Origin: Lachnospiraceae bacterium
Lineage (GTDB): Bacteria > Bacillota_A > Clostridia > Lachnospirales > Lachnospiraceae
Assembly (NCBI GenBank): GCA_017464045.1
Contig: JAFUEG010000302.1
Coordinates: 1-6,569, forward strand
Direction of reading: 5' to 3'
Length of the DNA stretch: 6,569 nt
In this document: positions 1 through 5,560 of the stretch, in pieces
How the letters are laid out: the number at the start of each line of letters is the position of its first letter
Numbering within the stretch: position 1 is the stretch's first letter
Made by a program: the position numbers and the translations under genes
The notes under the pieces: generated by a model
The model's database searches: none
What the model saw: the letters and a program-made list of their open reading frames with translations, nothing else
Told to the model about the DNA's origin: nothing

Positions 1-547
1 CTTTAGAGAACGCAGCAAAATAATTCCTTTTTATGTGACTTGTACGAATCTTGATACAGGTAAGGCAGAGCACATCAGATGCATGGACCTTTGGGACGAG
101 ATGGACTATATGAGAGCTTCAGCATCTATGCCTCTCGTATCAAATATTATTGAAAAGGATGGCTTAAAGCTTCTTGACGGCGGAACAGCAGACAGTCTTC
201 CGATAAAATTTTTCGAAAGCAGCGGATATGAAAAAAACATTGTTGTATTAACCAGACCGGATGGCTATGAGAAAAAACAGGATCCTACTATCAAGCTTAT
301 GAAAAGAATTTATAAGGATTATCCTAATTATGTAAGAGCCTGTGAGGAAAGATATAAGATATATAATGAACAGGTAGCTTATATCGAAGAGCGTGAAAAA
401 GCAGGCAAAGCAATAATTATACGTCCGAGTCGTGATACCAAAATCGGACGTATGGAAAAAAATCCGGACAAGCTTAAATTTATCTATAAACTTGGGCGAT
501 ATGACACTATGAAAAAACTTGATAAAATTAAAAGATTCATGGAGTAA
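1..547 (+). CDS. Patatin-like phospholipase, C-terminal part (5' end outside window)
   Basis: The reading frame is open from the first complete codon (position 2) to TAA at 545-547, so about 181 C-terminal residues are visible and the start is upstream. A GTG at 35 is an internal valine, not a start. The stretch RASASMP followed by LLDGG (Asp codon at 176-178) matches the second half of a bacterial patatin domain of the YjjU/RssA type. There the Asp of DG[GA] pairs with a Ser in GxSxG to hydrolyse acyl esters. The Ser half is not in the window, so catalytic competence cannot be judged. The charged, helical C-terminal tail (PNYVRACEERYKIYNEQ, later KAIIIRPS) resembles the extension common in Firmicute members of this family. 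No membrane segment is seen in this part. The gene converges on the GGDEF-EAL gene and nothing ties the two functionally. Lipid substrate unknown. Confidence 0.85.
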   Translation, partial: FRERSKIIPFYVTCTNLDTGKAEHIRCMDLWDEMDYMRASASMPLVSNIIEKDGLKLLDGGTADSLPIKFFESSGYEKNIVVLTRPDGYEKKQDPTIKLMKRIYKDYPNYVRACEERYKIYNEQVAYIEEREKAGKAIIIRPSRDTKIGRMEKNPDKLKFIYKLGRYDTMKKLDKIKRFME

Positions 548-608
548 AGTATATTATAAAGAACGTGATTCACGGTTATACATGTATCAATTGGTATTAT
601 AATATACT
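548..608. repeat. Convergent intergenic gap bounded by a perfect 12-bp inverted repeat
   Basis: AGTATATTATAA (548-559) is the exact reverse complement of TTATAATATACT (597-608). The arms start directly after the patatin stop codon and end directly before the stop codon of the minus-strand gene. Inside lie a small hairpin CGTG-ATT-CACG (564-574) and a 10-bp palindrome ATACATGTAT (578-587). It may act as a bidirectional transcription end between convergent genes, but the stem is almost all A-T, the loop is 37 nt and there is no U-tract after a GC-rich stem, so it is not a classical terminator. A small mobile or repeated element is an alternative. Confidence 0.5.
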
Positions 609-2462
609 CTACTTCAATGTTTTGTTTATTGTTATGATTTTTGCAAGCTCACTTGCTGTGATAGGCTTAGAGAAGAGGTAGCCCTGAAGTGTATCGCAGA
701 GCTGATCCTGAAGTATCTCAAGCTGATCCTGACTTTCAACACCTTCTGCAACAACCGCGATGTTCATCTGGTGAGCAAGTGAGATTATTGTATTGGCGAT
801 ATACTTGTCATTTTCATTATTGCAGATATCATCAATAAAAGATTTATCAATCTTCAGTGTGTCAATCGGAAGCTGAGTCAGGTAGTTGAAGGATGAATAT
901 CCGGTTCCGAAGTCGTCTAAGGCTATGGCAACACCGAGCTCCTTTATCTGATTGATAAGCTTAAGGTTATGTTCAAAGGATTGCATAAGAACACTTTCCG
1001 TAATTTCAATTTCGAGGTATTTAAGGCTCATACCGGTTTTGGCAGGAATAGATTTTATTATGTCAATAAAATTATCTTTTTTAAGCTGACTTGTTGATAC
1101 ATTTACCGAAACCTTAAACGGACCATATCCGTTTTTAATAATTGTATTATTAAACATACATGCCTCATAGAGCGCCCACTCACCAAGTTCGTTTATCATT
1201 CCGTTATCTTCGGCAATAGGAATAAATTCTTCCGGAGATACAAATCCAAGAAGTTCGGAATTAATACGCATAAGAGCTTCGTAGCCGGTTATCTCGCCTG
1301 TAATCATGTTTACCTGAGGCTGATACAGAAGATATACTTCTTTTTTATCAATAACACTTGAAAGAATATCATTGAGTTCGTTCTTTCTTGAAAAGTCATA
1401 ATCCATAAAACTGTCGAAGAATCTGTATGCGTTCTTACCGGAAGTTTTTGCGCTATACATGGCGAGATCGGCATTTTTAATAAGCTCATTTATTGAAAGA
1501 CCATGCTCAGGGAAAAGAGCTACACCGATACTGGCTGATACGTGAGCAGTTTCACCTTCAAGATCAAAAGGAAGCTTAACTATATCTACAACACTTTGCG
1601 CAAAGTTTTTTAATTCATCGACACTGTCATATGCTGATTTAAATACCAGGAATTCATCTCCGCCGGTTCTTGCAACTATATCATTTTCATTTGAAAGATC
1701 CTTAAGCTGGTTTGAAAATTGTTTTAACAGCAAGTCTCCATAATCATGTCCAAGAGTATCATTTACATTTTTGAAGTTATCGAGGTCAATGAAAAATATA
1801 GCGTGCCTCTTTAACTGTGCACCCTCTTGATTAAATATATCATATGAGTATTTCATAAAAGCAACTCTGTTGTAAAGTCCCGTAAGTCCGTCATGGTATG
1901 CAAGTTGTTCAATATATGCGTAATTTTTCTTTAATTCGATTTCATTTTCTTCGAGTATTTTCTTGGATTTATCAAGCTCCTTGTAGTTTCCGGAAATGAT
2001 TTCCATCATGTTGTTAAACATTTCGGCGAGCTCACCAAATTCGTTTTCTTCCTTAATATCAGATCTTTTGTCAAGATCACCGTCTGCAGCCTGACGCATA
2101 TCATTTTTAAGGGAAATGATAGGATCGGTATATTTTTTAACAAGAAAGCTGCTTATGATAATTGCTATTATAAGTATGATTGAAAGTGTGATGATAAGTG
2201 TTATAGGTAAAGTCGAAATAATAGCCTGATACTCACTACCATCCTGTTTTATAACATATAACCAGTTTTGGGATGATATACGGTAGTAGCCGTATATATT
2301 TCGAACAGATGAAATGTTTGTGCTCAAAAAACCGTTTATCGAACCTTCGTTGAGTACTTTTAAAGATTCATCATATATTTTGTTGTTTTTTTCATCGTTA
2401 TTATAGTTGAAAAGATAATTTCCATCGGATGAAAGTATAAAGGCTGAACCGGCCTCAGGCAT
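609..2462 (-). CDS. GGDEF-EAL protein, open C-terminal piece (617 aa if started at ATG 2462)
   Basis: The frame is open from the TAA at 2559-2561, and the first ATG after it is at 2462. Residues 1-75 are the end of the Cache domain, 81-108 a membrane helix, and 109-160 a HAMP linker with DP near its start. The GGDEF domain has DLD at 226-228 and a perfect GGDEF at 267-271. The inhibitory I-site RxxD is replaced by NEND (258-261), so product inhibition is probably lost. The EAL domain keeps EAL (395-397), Asn454, EITES (486-490), DDFGTG (516-521), Lys537, EGVE (573-576) and QGY (593-595), the expected metal and catalytic set. On motifs both domains look competent, and phosphodiesterase activity is the safer prediction. 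No Shine-Dalgarno sequence precedes ATG 2462 and it lies mid-Cache, so independent translation is doubtful. Confidence 0.6.
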   Translation of the reverse strand: MPEAGSAFILSSDGNYLFNYNNDEKNNKIYDESLKVLNEGSINGFLSTNISSVRNIYGYYRISSQNWLYVIKQDGSEYQAIISTLPITLIITLSIILIIAIIISSFLVKKYTDPIISLKNDMRQAADGDLDKRSDIKEENEFGELAEMFNNMMEIISGNYKELDKSKKILEENEIELKKNYAYIEQLAYHDGLTGLYNRVAFMKYSYDIFNQEGAQLKRHAIFFIDLDNFKNVNDTLGHDYGDLLLKQFSNQLKDLSNENDIVARTGGDEFLVFKSAYDSVDELKNFAQSVVDIVKLPFDLEGETAHVSASIGVALFPEHGLSINELIKNADLAMYSAKTSGKNAYRFFDSFMDYDFSRKNELNDILSSVIDKKEVYLLYQPQVNMITGEITGYEALMRINSELLGFVSPEEFIPIAEDNGMINELGEWALYEACMFNNTIIKNGYGPFKVSVNVSTSQLKKDNFIDIIKSIPAKTGMSLKYLEIEITESVLMQSFEHNLKLINQIKELGVAIALDDFGTGYSSFNYLTQLPIDTLKIDKSFIDDICNNENDKYIANTIISLAHQMNIAVVAEGVESQDQLEILQDQLCDTLQGYLFSKPITASELAKIITINKTLK

Positions 2463-2627
2463 AAATGCACCGAAATATTCAGCAGGTATATTGGAACGGA
2501 TTATACCGACAATAGTTCCTTTAACTTTAATTGGAGCAATGATTTCTATACTTTTACATTACTTATTGATGTTTGATGAATTCATGATGACGGTGTCGTA
2601 TATTTCAGTGAAAGGAATACTGATATA

Positions 2628-3026
2628 TTATTCCCAGTCTCCATTTTCGTTTGTATCAGAGCTGGCAATAAGGTATCCGTTTATATCATACATATAATAA
2701 TTTGTATAATATAAGGCTTTTTTCTCAAAAAGTTCATTAACATTGTTAAGGTGTGATGGAGAAGAACCGGAAACAATTCCGTTATAGCTCTCCAAAGCAA
2801 TGTTCTGGATCTGGGTAGAGGCGGCAAGACCTTCAGCCTCAGCTATCTGGACATCAAGCTGGGCGGTAAAACCATTTGCATAAATTTCAGCAAGTTTCGC
2901 TGCTGAATCCTTAGCCAAATCCATATATTTGTTGTAAGAAATTATATAAATGAGGATTGTCATAAATATAATAGGAAGTGCTGATAAAAGTATTAATGAC
3001 AATCTTAGTGATTTTTTTATTGACAT
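2628..3026 (-). CDS. N-terminal fragment of the Cache sensor of the GGDEF-EAL protein (132 aa)
   Basis: The start is ATG 3026-3024, preceded by GGAG 8 nt upstream; an ATG at 3095 in the same frame lies in the promoter and is not used. The product has a basic N-terminus (MSIKKSLR), a single hydrophobic helix at residues 9-30, a long amphipathic helix to about 80, and the first half of a Cache fold with YMYDINGYLIASSD at 111-124. It stops right after NGDWE at TAA 2630-2628. Intact dCache proteins continue from this GDW region into the second half of the same domain, so this is a truncation product, not a natural end. If translated alone it would be a membrane-anchored sensor stub without output. 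Confidence 0.6.
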   Translation of the reverse strand: MSIKKSLRLSLILLSALPIIFMTILIYIISYNKYMDLAKDSAAKLAEIYANGFTAQLDVQIAEAEGLAASTQIQNIALESYNGIVSGSSPSHLNNVNELFEKKALYYTNYYMYDINGYLIASSDTNENGDWE

Positions 3027-3034
3027 AGCTATTT

Positions 3035-3038
3035 CTCC
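3035..3038 (-). promoter_or_regulatory. Ribosome binding site (GGAG) for the GGDEF-EAL gene
   Basis: On the minus strand ATGGAGAAATAGCT precedes ATG 3026. GGAG is 8 nt from the start, which fixes this ATG over the upstream in-frame one at 3095. Confidence 0.75.
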
Positions 3039-3066
3039 ATAATTAAAAATTTCGACATATAAGATT

Positions 3067-3095
3067 ATTATATAGAAAATTAATGTAATAATCAA
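3067..3095 (-). promoter_or_regulatory. Sigma-A-like promoter for the GGDEF-EAL gene
   Basis: Reading the minus strand, TTGATT (3095-3090) and TATAAT (3072-3067) are separated by exactly 17 nt. Transcription would begin near 3060, giving a leader of about 35 nt before ATG 3026. The -10 is a perfect consensus and the -35 matches TTGACA at four of six positions. AT-richness allows chance matches, but spacing and position fit the gene. Confidence 0.65.
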
Positions 3096-3138
3096 TCTGA
3101 AAATTATATTATTTTTGTTATTTTTATATAAAGATAAG

Positions 3139-3167
3139 TTGATTTATTGGGAATTTTTGTGTATAAT
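3139..3167 (+). promoter_or_regulatory. Sigma-A-like promoter for the CheX-cheY operon
   Basis: TTGATT (3139-3144) and TATAAT (3162-3167) are 17 nt apart, with predicted initiation near 3174 and a leader of about 28 nt to ATG 3202. The two hexamers and the spacing are identical to those of the divergent promoter. The -35 boxes are 43 bp apart, separated by a very AT-rich segment (3096-3138). Confidence 0.75.
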
Positions 3168-3190
3168 TGTATCAGTAGCGTGTTTTAAAA

Positions 3191-3197
3191 GGAGGAG
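3191..3197 (+). promoter_or_regulatory. Ribosome binding site (GGAGGAG) for the MshEN-CheX gene
   Basis: AAAAGGAGGAGAGTAATG places a near-perfect Shine-Dalgarno sequence just before ATG 3202. This decides the start: an in-frame ATG at 3115 lies upstream of the promoter and would add 29 hydrophobic, non-homologous residues. Confidence 0.9.
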
Positions 3198-3201
3198 AGT
3201 A

Positions 3202-4092
3202 ATGTTTGACGTATATTTTGGCAAATATTTGCAGGATATTGGGGTTATTAGCGAAGAAGAGTATTTAGATATAATTGAAGCCAATCGTAAGAATAGAGTA
3301 AGGCTTGGTATTATCGCTGTCAGCGAAGGTTATATGACGGAAGAACAGGCTGAAGAGGTCAACAGAATTCAGGCTCAGCAGGATGCAAGATTTGGAGATA
3401 TAGCTGTAGCAAAGGGATATCTTTCAGATGCACAAGTAGGAGATTTGCTTAAGAAACAGGGGGATTCTTATCTTTTACTTGTACAGGAGCTTTTAGAAAG
3501 AAACCTTCTTTCACTTGAGGAAATTCATAGGCATATCAATCAATACAAGAAATCAGAGAGATTTACATCGTTGGATATAGATGCTTTAAAGAGTTCAGAT
3601 ATTGACAGTGTTATTCAGGTATTTACAAGAGAGATTCAGATACCGGCTGTTATAAAGGATTATCTGGCACTTATGGCAAGAAATATTGTCAGATTTATTG
3701 ATAATAAGGTAAGATTTGAAAGAATTGAAAGAATTTATACATATACTGATAAATGTATTGCAAGCCAATCATTTACCGGTGATTATGAGCTCTTCATAGG
3801 TATTGGCGGAGTAGGTAATAAAGATATCGGTGAAGCTTATGCCAAGGAAGAGTTTGAAAGTATCGATGAAGATTGCCTGGATTCTGTTTGTGAATTTATT
3901 AATGTGAGCAATGGTATATATGCATCAAAGTTAAGCCAGGAGGAAATAAAGATAGATATGCTTCCGCCTGCTATGTATCCAGATGTTACAACAATTGAAA
4001 CAGACGGAATCATGTATATGCTTCCTTGCTTTATACATGAGCAGAGAGCGGATATAATTATCTGTATGGAGACTAAGTGGCGTATCAGGTAG
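3202..4092 (+). CDS. MshEN-like repeat protein fused to a CheX/CheC-type CheY-P phosphatase domain
   Basis: A 296-residue soluble protein with no signal peptide or membrane segment. Residues 5-115 hold four tandem units on a 29-residue period. Units 2 (34-57, RLG...G...Q) and 3 (63-86, RFG...G...Q) fit the 24-residue MshEN motif (Arg1, Gly3, Gly10, Gln24), separated by 5 residues. That paired arrangement is known to bind c-di-GMP in GspE/MshE-type ATPases, but no ATPase is present here. Residues 150-296 resemble CheX/CheC: the active-site signature [DS]xxxExxN is seen as Asp227, Glu231, Asn234, followed by a Pro pair at 255-256 near the expected distance. GIGG at 200-203 is in the preceding strand region. 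The CheX family dephosphorylates CheY-P, and a CheY gene follows 56 bp downstream in the same operon. I infer c-di-GMP-controlled phosphatase activity. The domain calls are fairly strong; the coupling is a hypothesis. Confidence 0.8.
   Translation: MFDVYFGKYLQDIGVISEEEYLDIIEANRKNRVRLGIIAVSEGYMTEEQAEEVNRIQAQQDARFGDIAVAKGYLSDAQVGDLLKKQGDSYLLLVQELLERNLLSLEEIHRHINQYKKSERFTSLDIDALKSSDIDSVIQVFTREIQIPAVIKDYLALMARNIVRFIDNKVRFERIERIYTYTDKCIASQSFTGDYELFIGIGGVGNKDIGEAYAKEEFESIDEDCLDSVCEFINVSNGIYASKLSQEEIKIDMLPPAMYPDVTTIETDGIMYMLPCFIHEQRADIIICMETKWRIR
3214..3546 (+). repeat. Four tandem 29-residue MshEN-like units within the CheX-fusion gene
   Basis: Protein units at residues 5-28, 34-57, 63-86 and 92-115 each span 24 residues with 5-residue spacers. 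Unit 1 starts YFGKYL and keeps Gly at positions 3 and 10, but has Tyr for Arg1 and Asn for Gln24. Units 2 and 3 are canonical at Arg1, Gly3, Gly10 and Gln24. Unit 4 (LLVQELLERNLL...) keeps the hydrophobic pattern but has lost Arg1, Gly3, Gly10 and Gln24. The DNA copies have diverged, so this is an old duplication visible only in protein. Confidence 0.7.
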
Positions 4093-4148
4093 AACCTTTT
4101 TTATACAAGATTATAAATGATTTTATAAAGATTAAGGAGAAGTTGAAG

Positions 4149-4511
4149 ATGGCAAATATATTGATAGTTGATGATTCAAGAACTTCGAGAAGAATTCTAA
4201 GAGGAATTCTTGAAGAGGATGGTCATACAATTATAGGTGAAGCAAAAAATGGACAGGAAGGTTATGATTTATATAAAGAATTCAGACCTGACCTTGTCAC
4301 AATGGATATTACAATGCCTATACTTACAGGTGTAGAGGCGTTAAAGAAGATAAAGGAGGAATATCCGGACTCAAAGATAATAATGGTTTCAGCAGCGGGA
4401 CAGCAGCATAATATGATTGAGGCTGTTCAAAACGGAGCGGCTGAGTTTATATCCAAGCCTTTTGAAATTGATGCAATTAAAAAGGTTGTTAGGAGCGTTT
4501 TGGAATCATAA
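4149..4511 (+). CDS. cheY: CheY-like stand-alone response regulator
   Basis: A 120-residue single receiver domain with no output domain. Visible key residues are the acidic pair Asp8-Asp9, phospho-acceptor Asp53 in VTMDITMP, Ser81 at the Thr/Ser switch position in MVSAAGQQ, Phe100 at the aromatic switch position and Lys103 in SKPF. The SAAGQQ...GAAEFISKPF block is typical of CheY of Gram-positive bacteria. Start ATG 4149 follows AAGGAG (4134-4139) by 9 nt; an in-frame ATG at 4077 would add 24 residues before the receiver fold and overlap the previous gene, so it is rejected. As CheY it would be phosphorylated by CheA and bind the flagellar switch or another target. Co-transcription with a CheX-type phosphatase gene supports this, but other stand-alone receivers look alike and no flagellar gene is in the window. 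Confidence 0.88.
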   Translation: MANILIVDDSRTSRRILRGILEEDGHTIIGEAKNGQEGYDLYKEFRPDLVTMDITMPILTGVEALKKIKEEYPDSKIIMVSAAGQQHNMIEAVQNGAAEFISKPFEIDAIKKVVRSVLES

Positions 4512-4527
4512 ATATATATAATCAAAT

Positions 4528-4559
4528 AAAAGGCACTCTTATTACAAGGAGTGCCTTTT
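4528..4559 (+). terminator. Intrinsic terminator after the CheX-cheY operon
   Basis: GGCACTC (4532-4538) pairs with GAGTGCC (4549-4555). Flanking AAAA (4528-4531) and TTTT (4556-4559) extend the stem to 11 bp, with a 10-nt loop. It lies 17 nt after the cheY stop and separates this operon from the M14 gene pair. With A-tracts on one side and T-tracts on the other it could work in both directions. Confidence 0.9.
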
Positions 4560-4563
4560 CGTG

Positions 4564-4593
4564 TGATTTATATGAATCTTTCTGAACTATTAT
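4564..4593 (+). promoter_or_regulatory. Weak candidate promoter for the M14 gene pair
   Basis: TGATTT (4564-4569) and TATTAT (4588-4593) are 18 nt apart, between the terminator and the first M14 gene. GATAAT at 4595-4600 is an alternative -10. Neither has a good -35. A promoter is expected here because a strong terminator precedes the genes, but its exact place is uncertain. Confidence 0.25.
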
Positions 4594-4611
4594 AGATAAT
4601 GGCTGTATTAC

Positions 4612-4616
4612 GGAGG
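4612..4616 (+). promoter_or_regulatory. Ribosome binding site (GGAGG) for the first M14 gene
   Basis: ACGGAGGTTTATATG gives a consensus Shine-Dalgarno 5 nt from ATG 4622 and fixes the start. Confidence 0.85.
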
Positions 4617-4621
4617 TTTAT

Positions 4622-5560
4622 ATGATAGAAACGGTTGTGTCAGTTGACCTTATGATTGAAGAAAAACTTAAAATTAAGAAAAACAGATTGGCTCCGGATA
4701 TTTTATCAGGCACGGAAAAGAGACTTTGTATTGTATCAGGACTCTATGGTGATGAACTTCAGGGACAATATATTTGCTACGAAATAATTAGAAAAATCAA
4801 GCAGGATTATGATAAATTAAAAGGCATAGTTGATGTATATCCAAGCCTTAATCCTCTTGGACTTGATTCGAGAACAAGAGATATTCCAGATTCCGATATG
4901 GATATGAATCAGCTGTTTCCGGGTTCAAAAACCGGTGCGGTTGGCGAGTATACAGCATCGTGCATATTTGATGACATTAAGGGCGCGGATGTATGCATAG
5001 ATTTGCATTCCAGCAATATATTTTTGCATGAGGTACCACAGGTAAGATTAAATGATGAAAATGTTGATGCGCTTTTACCTATAGCCAAGTGTCTGAATAC
5101 CGATATGATATGGATACACCCCAGTACATCGGTTTTAAACGGAAGTCTCGCCTATGCACTAAATAAGACAGGAACATTATCTATGGTTATTGAATCAGGA
5201 ACGGCATTTAGGATTAATCAGGAGTATTGCAATAAAATAGTTGATGGCCTTTTGGCACTTATGAATTTTATGGGTATATGGGATAAAGAGGCTCCGAAGC
5301 CGCATGTCCCAAGTATAACAAACGATAAAGACATGGTTTACATAAATTCAGAAAGCAGCGGTATATTTATTCCGGGTGTTAACTTATATGACAATGTAAG
5401 AATCGGTGATGAGATAGGAACTATAGTAGATGTTATAACCGGCTCGGTAGAAGAGGTTGTCAAGGCTTCAGCAGACGGAATGATATGCTCTATCAGAGAC
5501 TATCCTGTTATCGAAGAAGGCTCGCTTATAGCAAGAATAGTGGGTGGCGAAAATGAATAA
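4622..5560 (+). CDS. M14-family aspartoacylase/succinylglutamate desuccinylase-like protein (zinc His replaced by Tyr)
   Basis: A 312-residue cytosolic protein. The family removes acyl groups from N-acyl amino acids or trims C-terminal residues with zinc held by GxHGxE and a later His. Here the first motif reads GLYGDE (40-45): Tyr42 stands where the zinc His belongs, while Glu45 is kept. DLH (127-129) keeps the second His, and Glu191 in MVIESG sits at the catalytic Glu. NPLG (77-80) and DMNQLFPG (94-101) match the family core, with Gln97 for the usual Arg of NRxFPG. Residues about 240-310 form the C-terminal beta-barrel typical of the family (IFIPGV, GDEIGTI, ADGMI, GSLIARI). It overlaps the next gene by 8 bp, indicating translational coupling. 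Substrate unknown; reduced or altered metal use is likely. A misassigned alignment of the first motif is possible but unlikely given the GxxGxE frame. Confidence 0.8.
   Translation: MIETVVSVDLMIEEKLKIKKNRLAPDILSGTEKRLCIVSGLYGDELQGQYICYEIIRKIKQDYDKLKGIVDVYPSLNPLGLDSRTRDIPDSDMDMNQLFPGSKTGAVGEYTASCIFDDIKGADVCIDLHSSNIFLHEVPQVRLNDENVDALLPIAKCLNTDMIWIHPSTSVLNGSLAYALNKTGTLSMVIESGTAFRINQEYCNKIVDGLLALMNFMGIWDKEAPKPHVPSITNDKDMVYINSESSGIFIPGVNLYDNVRIGDEIGTIVDVITGSVEEVVKASADGMICSIRDYPVIEEGSLIARIVGGENE

Larger units (their letters stand above)
609..3026 (-). pseudogene. Cache-HAMP-GGDEF-EAL c-di-GMP signalling enzyme, interrupted by two in-frame TAA codons
   Basis: Read from ATG 3026-3024 to TAG 611-609, this is one frame of 805 codons with only two internal stops: TAA at codon 133 (2630-2628) and TAA at codon 156 (2561-2559). 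Both flanking pieces and the 22 codons between them (starting YISIPF, ending NINK) are in the same frame. They join into a plausible extracellular dCache sensor: DINGYLIASSD, then IEIIAPIKVKG, then SNIPAEYFGAF. Layout of the whole: TM1 at codons 9-30, extracellular Cache to about 265, TM2 about 270-296, HAMP about 297-350, GGDEF about 370-540, EAL about 555-800. The family makes c-di-GMP (GGDEF) and degrades it (EAL) in response to an external ligand. No frameshift is needed to explain the break. Either the gene is a recent pseudogene, or the C-terminal piece is made separately, or the stops are read through; the first is my preference. It is transcribed divergently from the CheX-cheY operon. 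Confidence 0.75.

Noticed and set aside
35..37. GTG 35 as the start of the patatin gene
   Set aside because: The frame continues open upstream to the window edge with fitting sequence (SKIIPFYV), and the catalytic Ser half of the domain must lie further 5'.
2559..2630. Paired frameshifts as the cause of the gene break
   Set aside because: Both flanking pieces and the middle 22 codons are in one frame with sensible dCache sequence; the other two minus-strand frames in this stretch hit stops and do not resemble the domain.
2559..2630. Reassigned TAA codon
   Set aside because: Three other genes in the window (patatin, cheY and the first M14 gene) end in TAA at family-appropriate lengths, so TAA works as a stop in this genome.
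2491..2697. 68-residue plus-strand reading frame
   Set aside because: It is antisense to the Cache domain of the GGDEF-EAL gene, has no ribosome binding site and no recognisable features; it exists because the sense strand is interrupted there.
3115..3201. Upstream in-frame ATG adding 29 residues to the MshEN-CheX protein
   Set aside because: It precedes the predicted promoter and the strong GGAGGAG site, and the added residues do not resemble the domain.
4077..4148. Upstream in-frame ATG adding 24 residues to CheY
   Set aside because: It overlaps the end of the previous gene, lacks a ribosome site, and receivers start at the MANILIVDD strand encoded from 4149.
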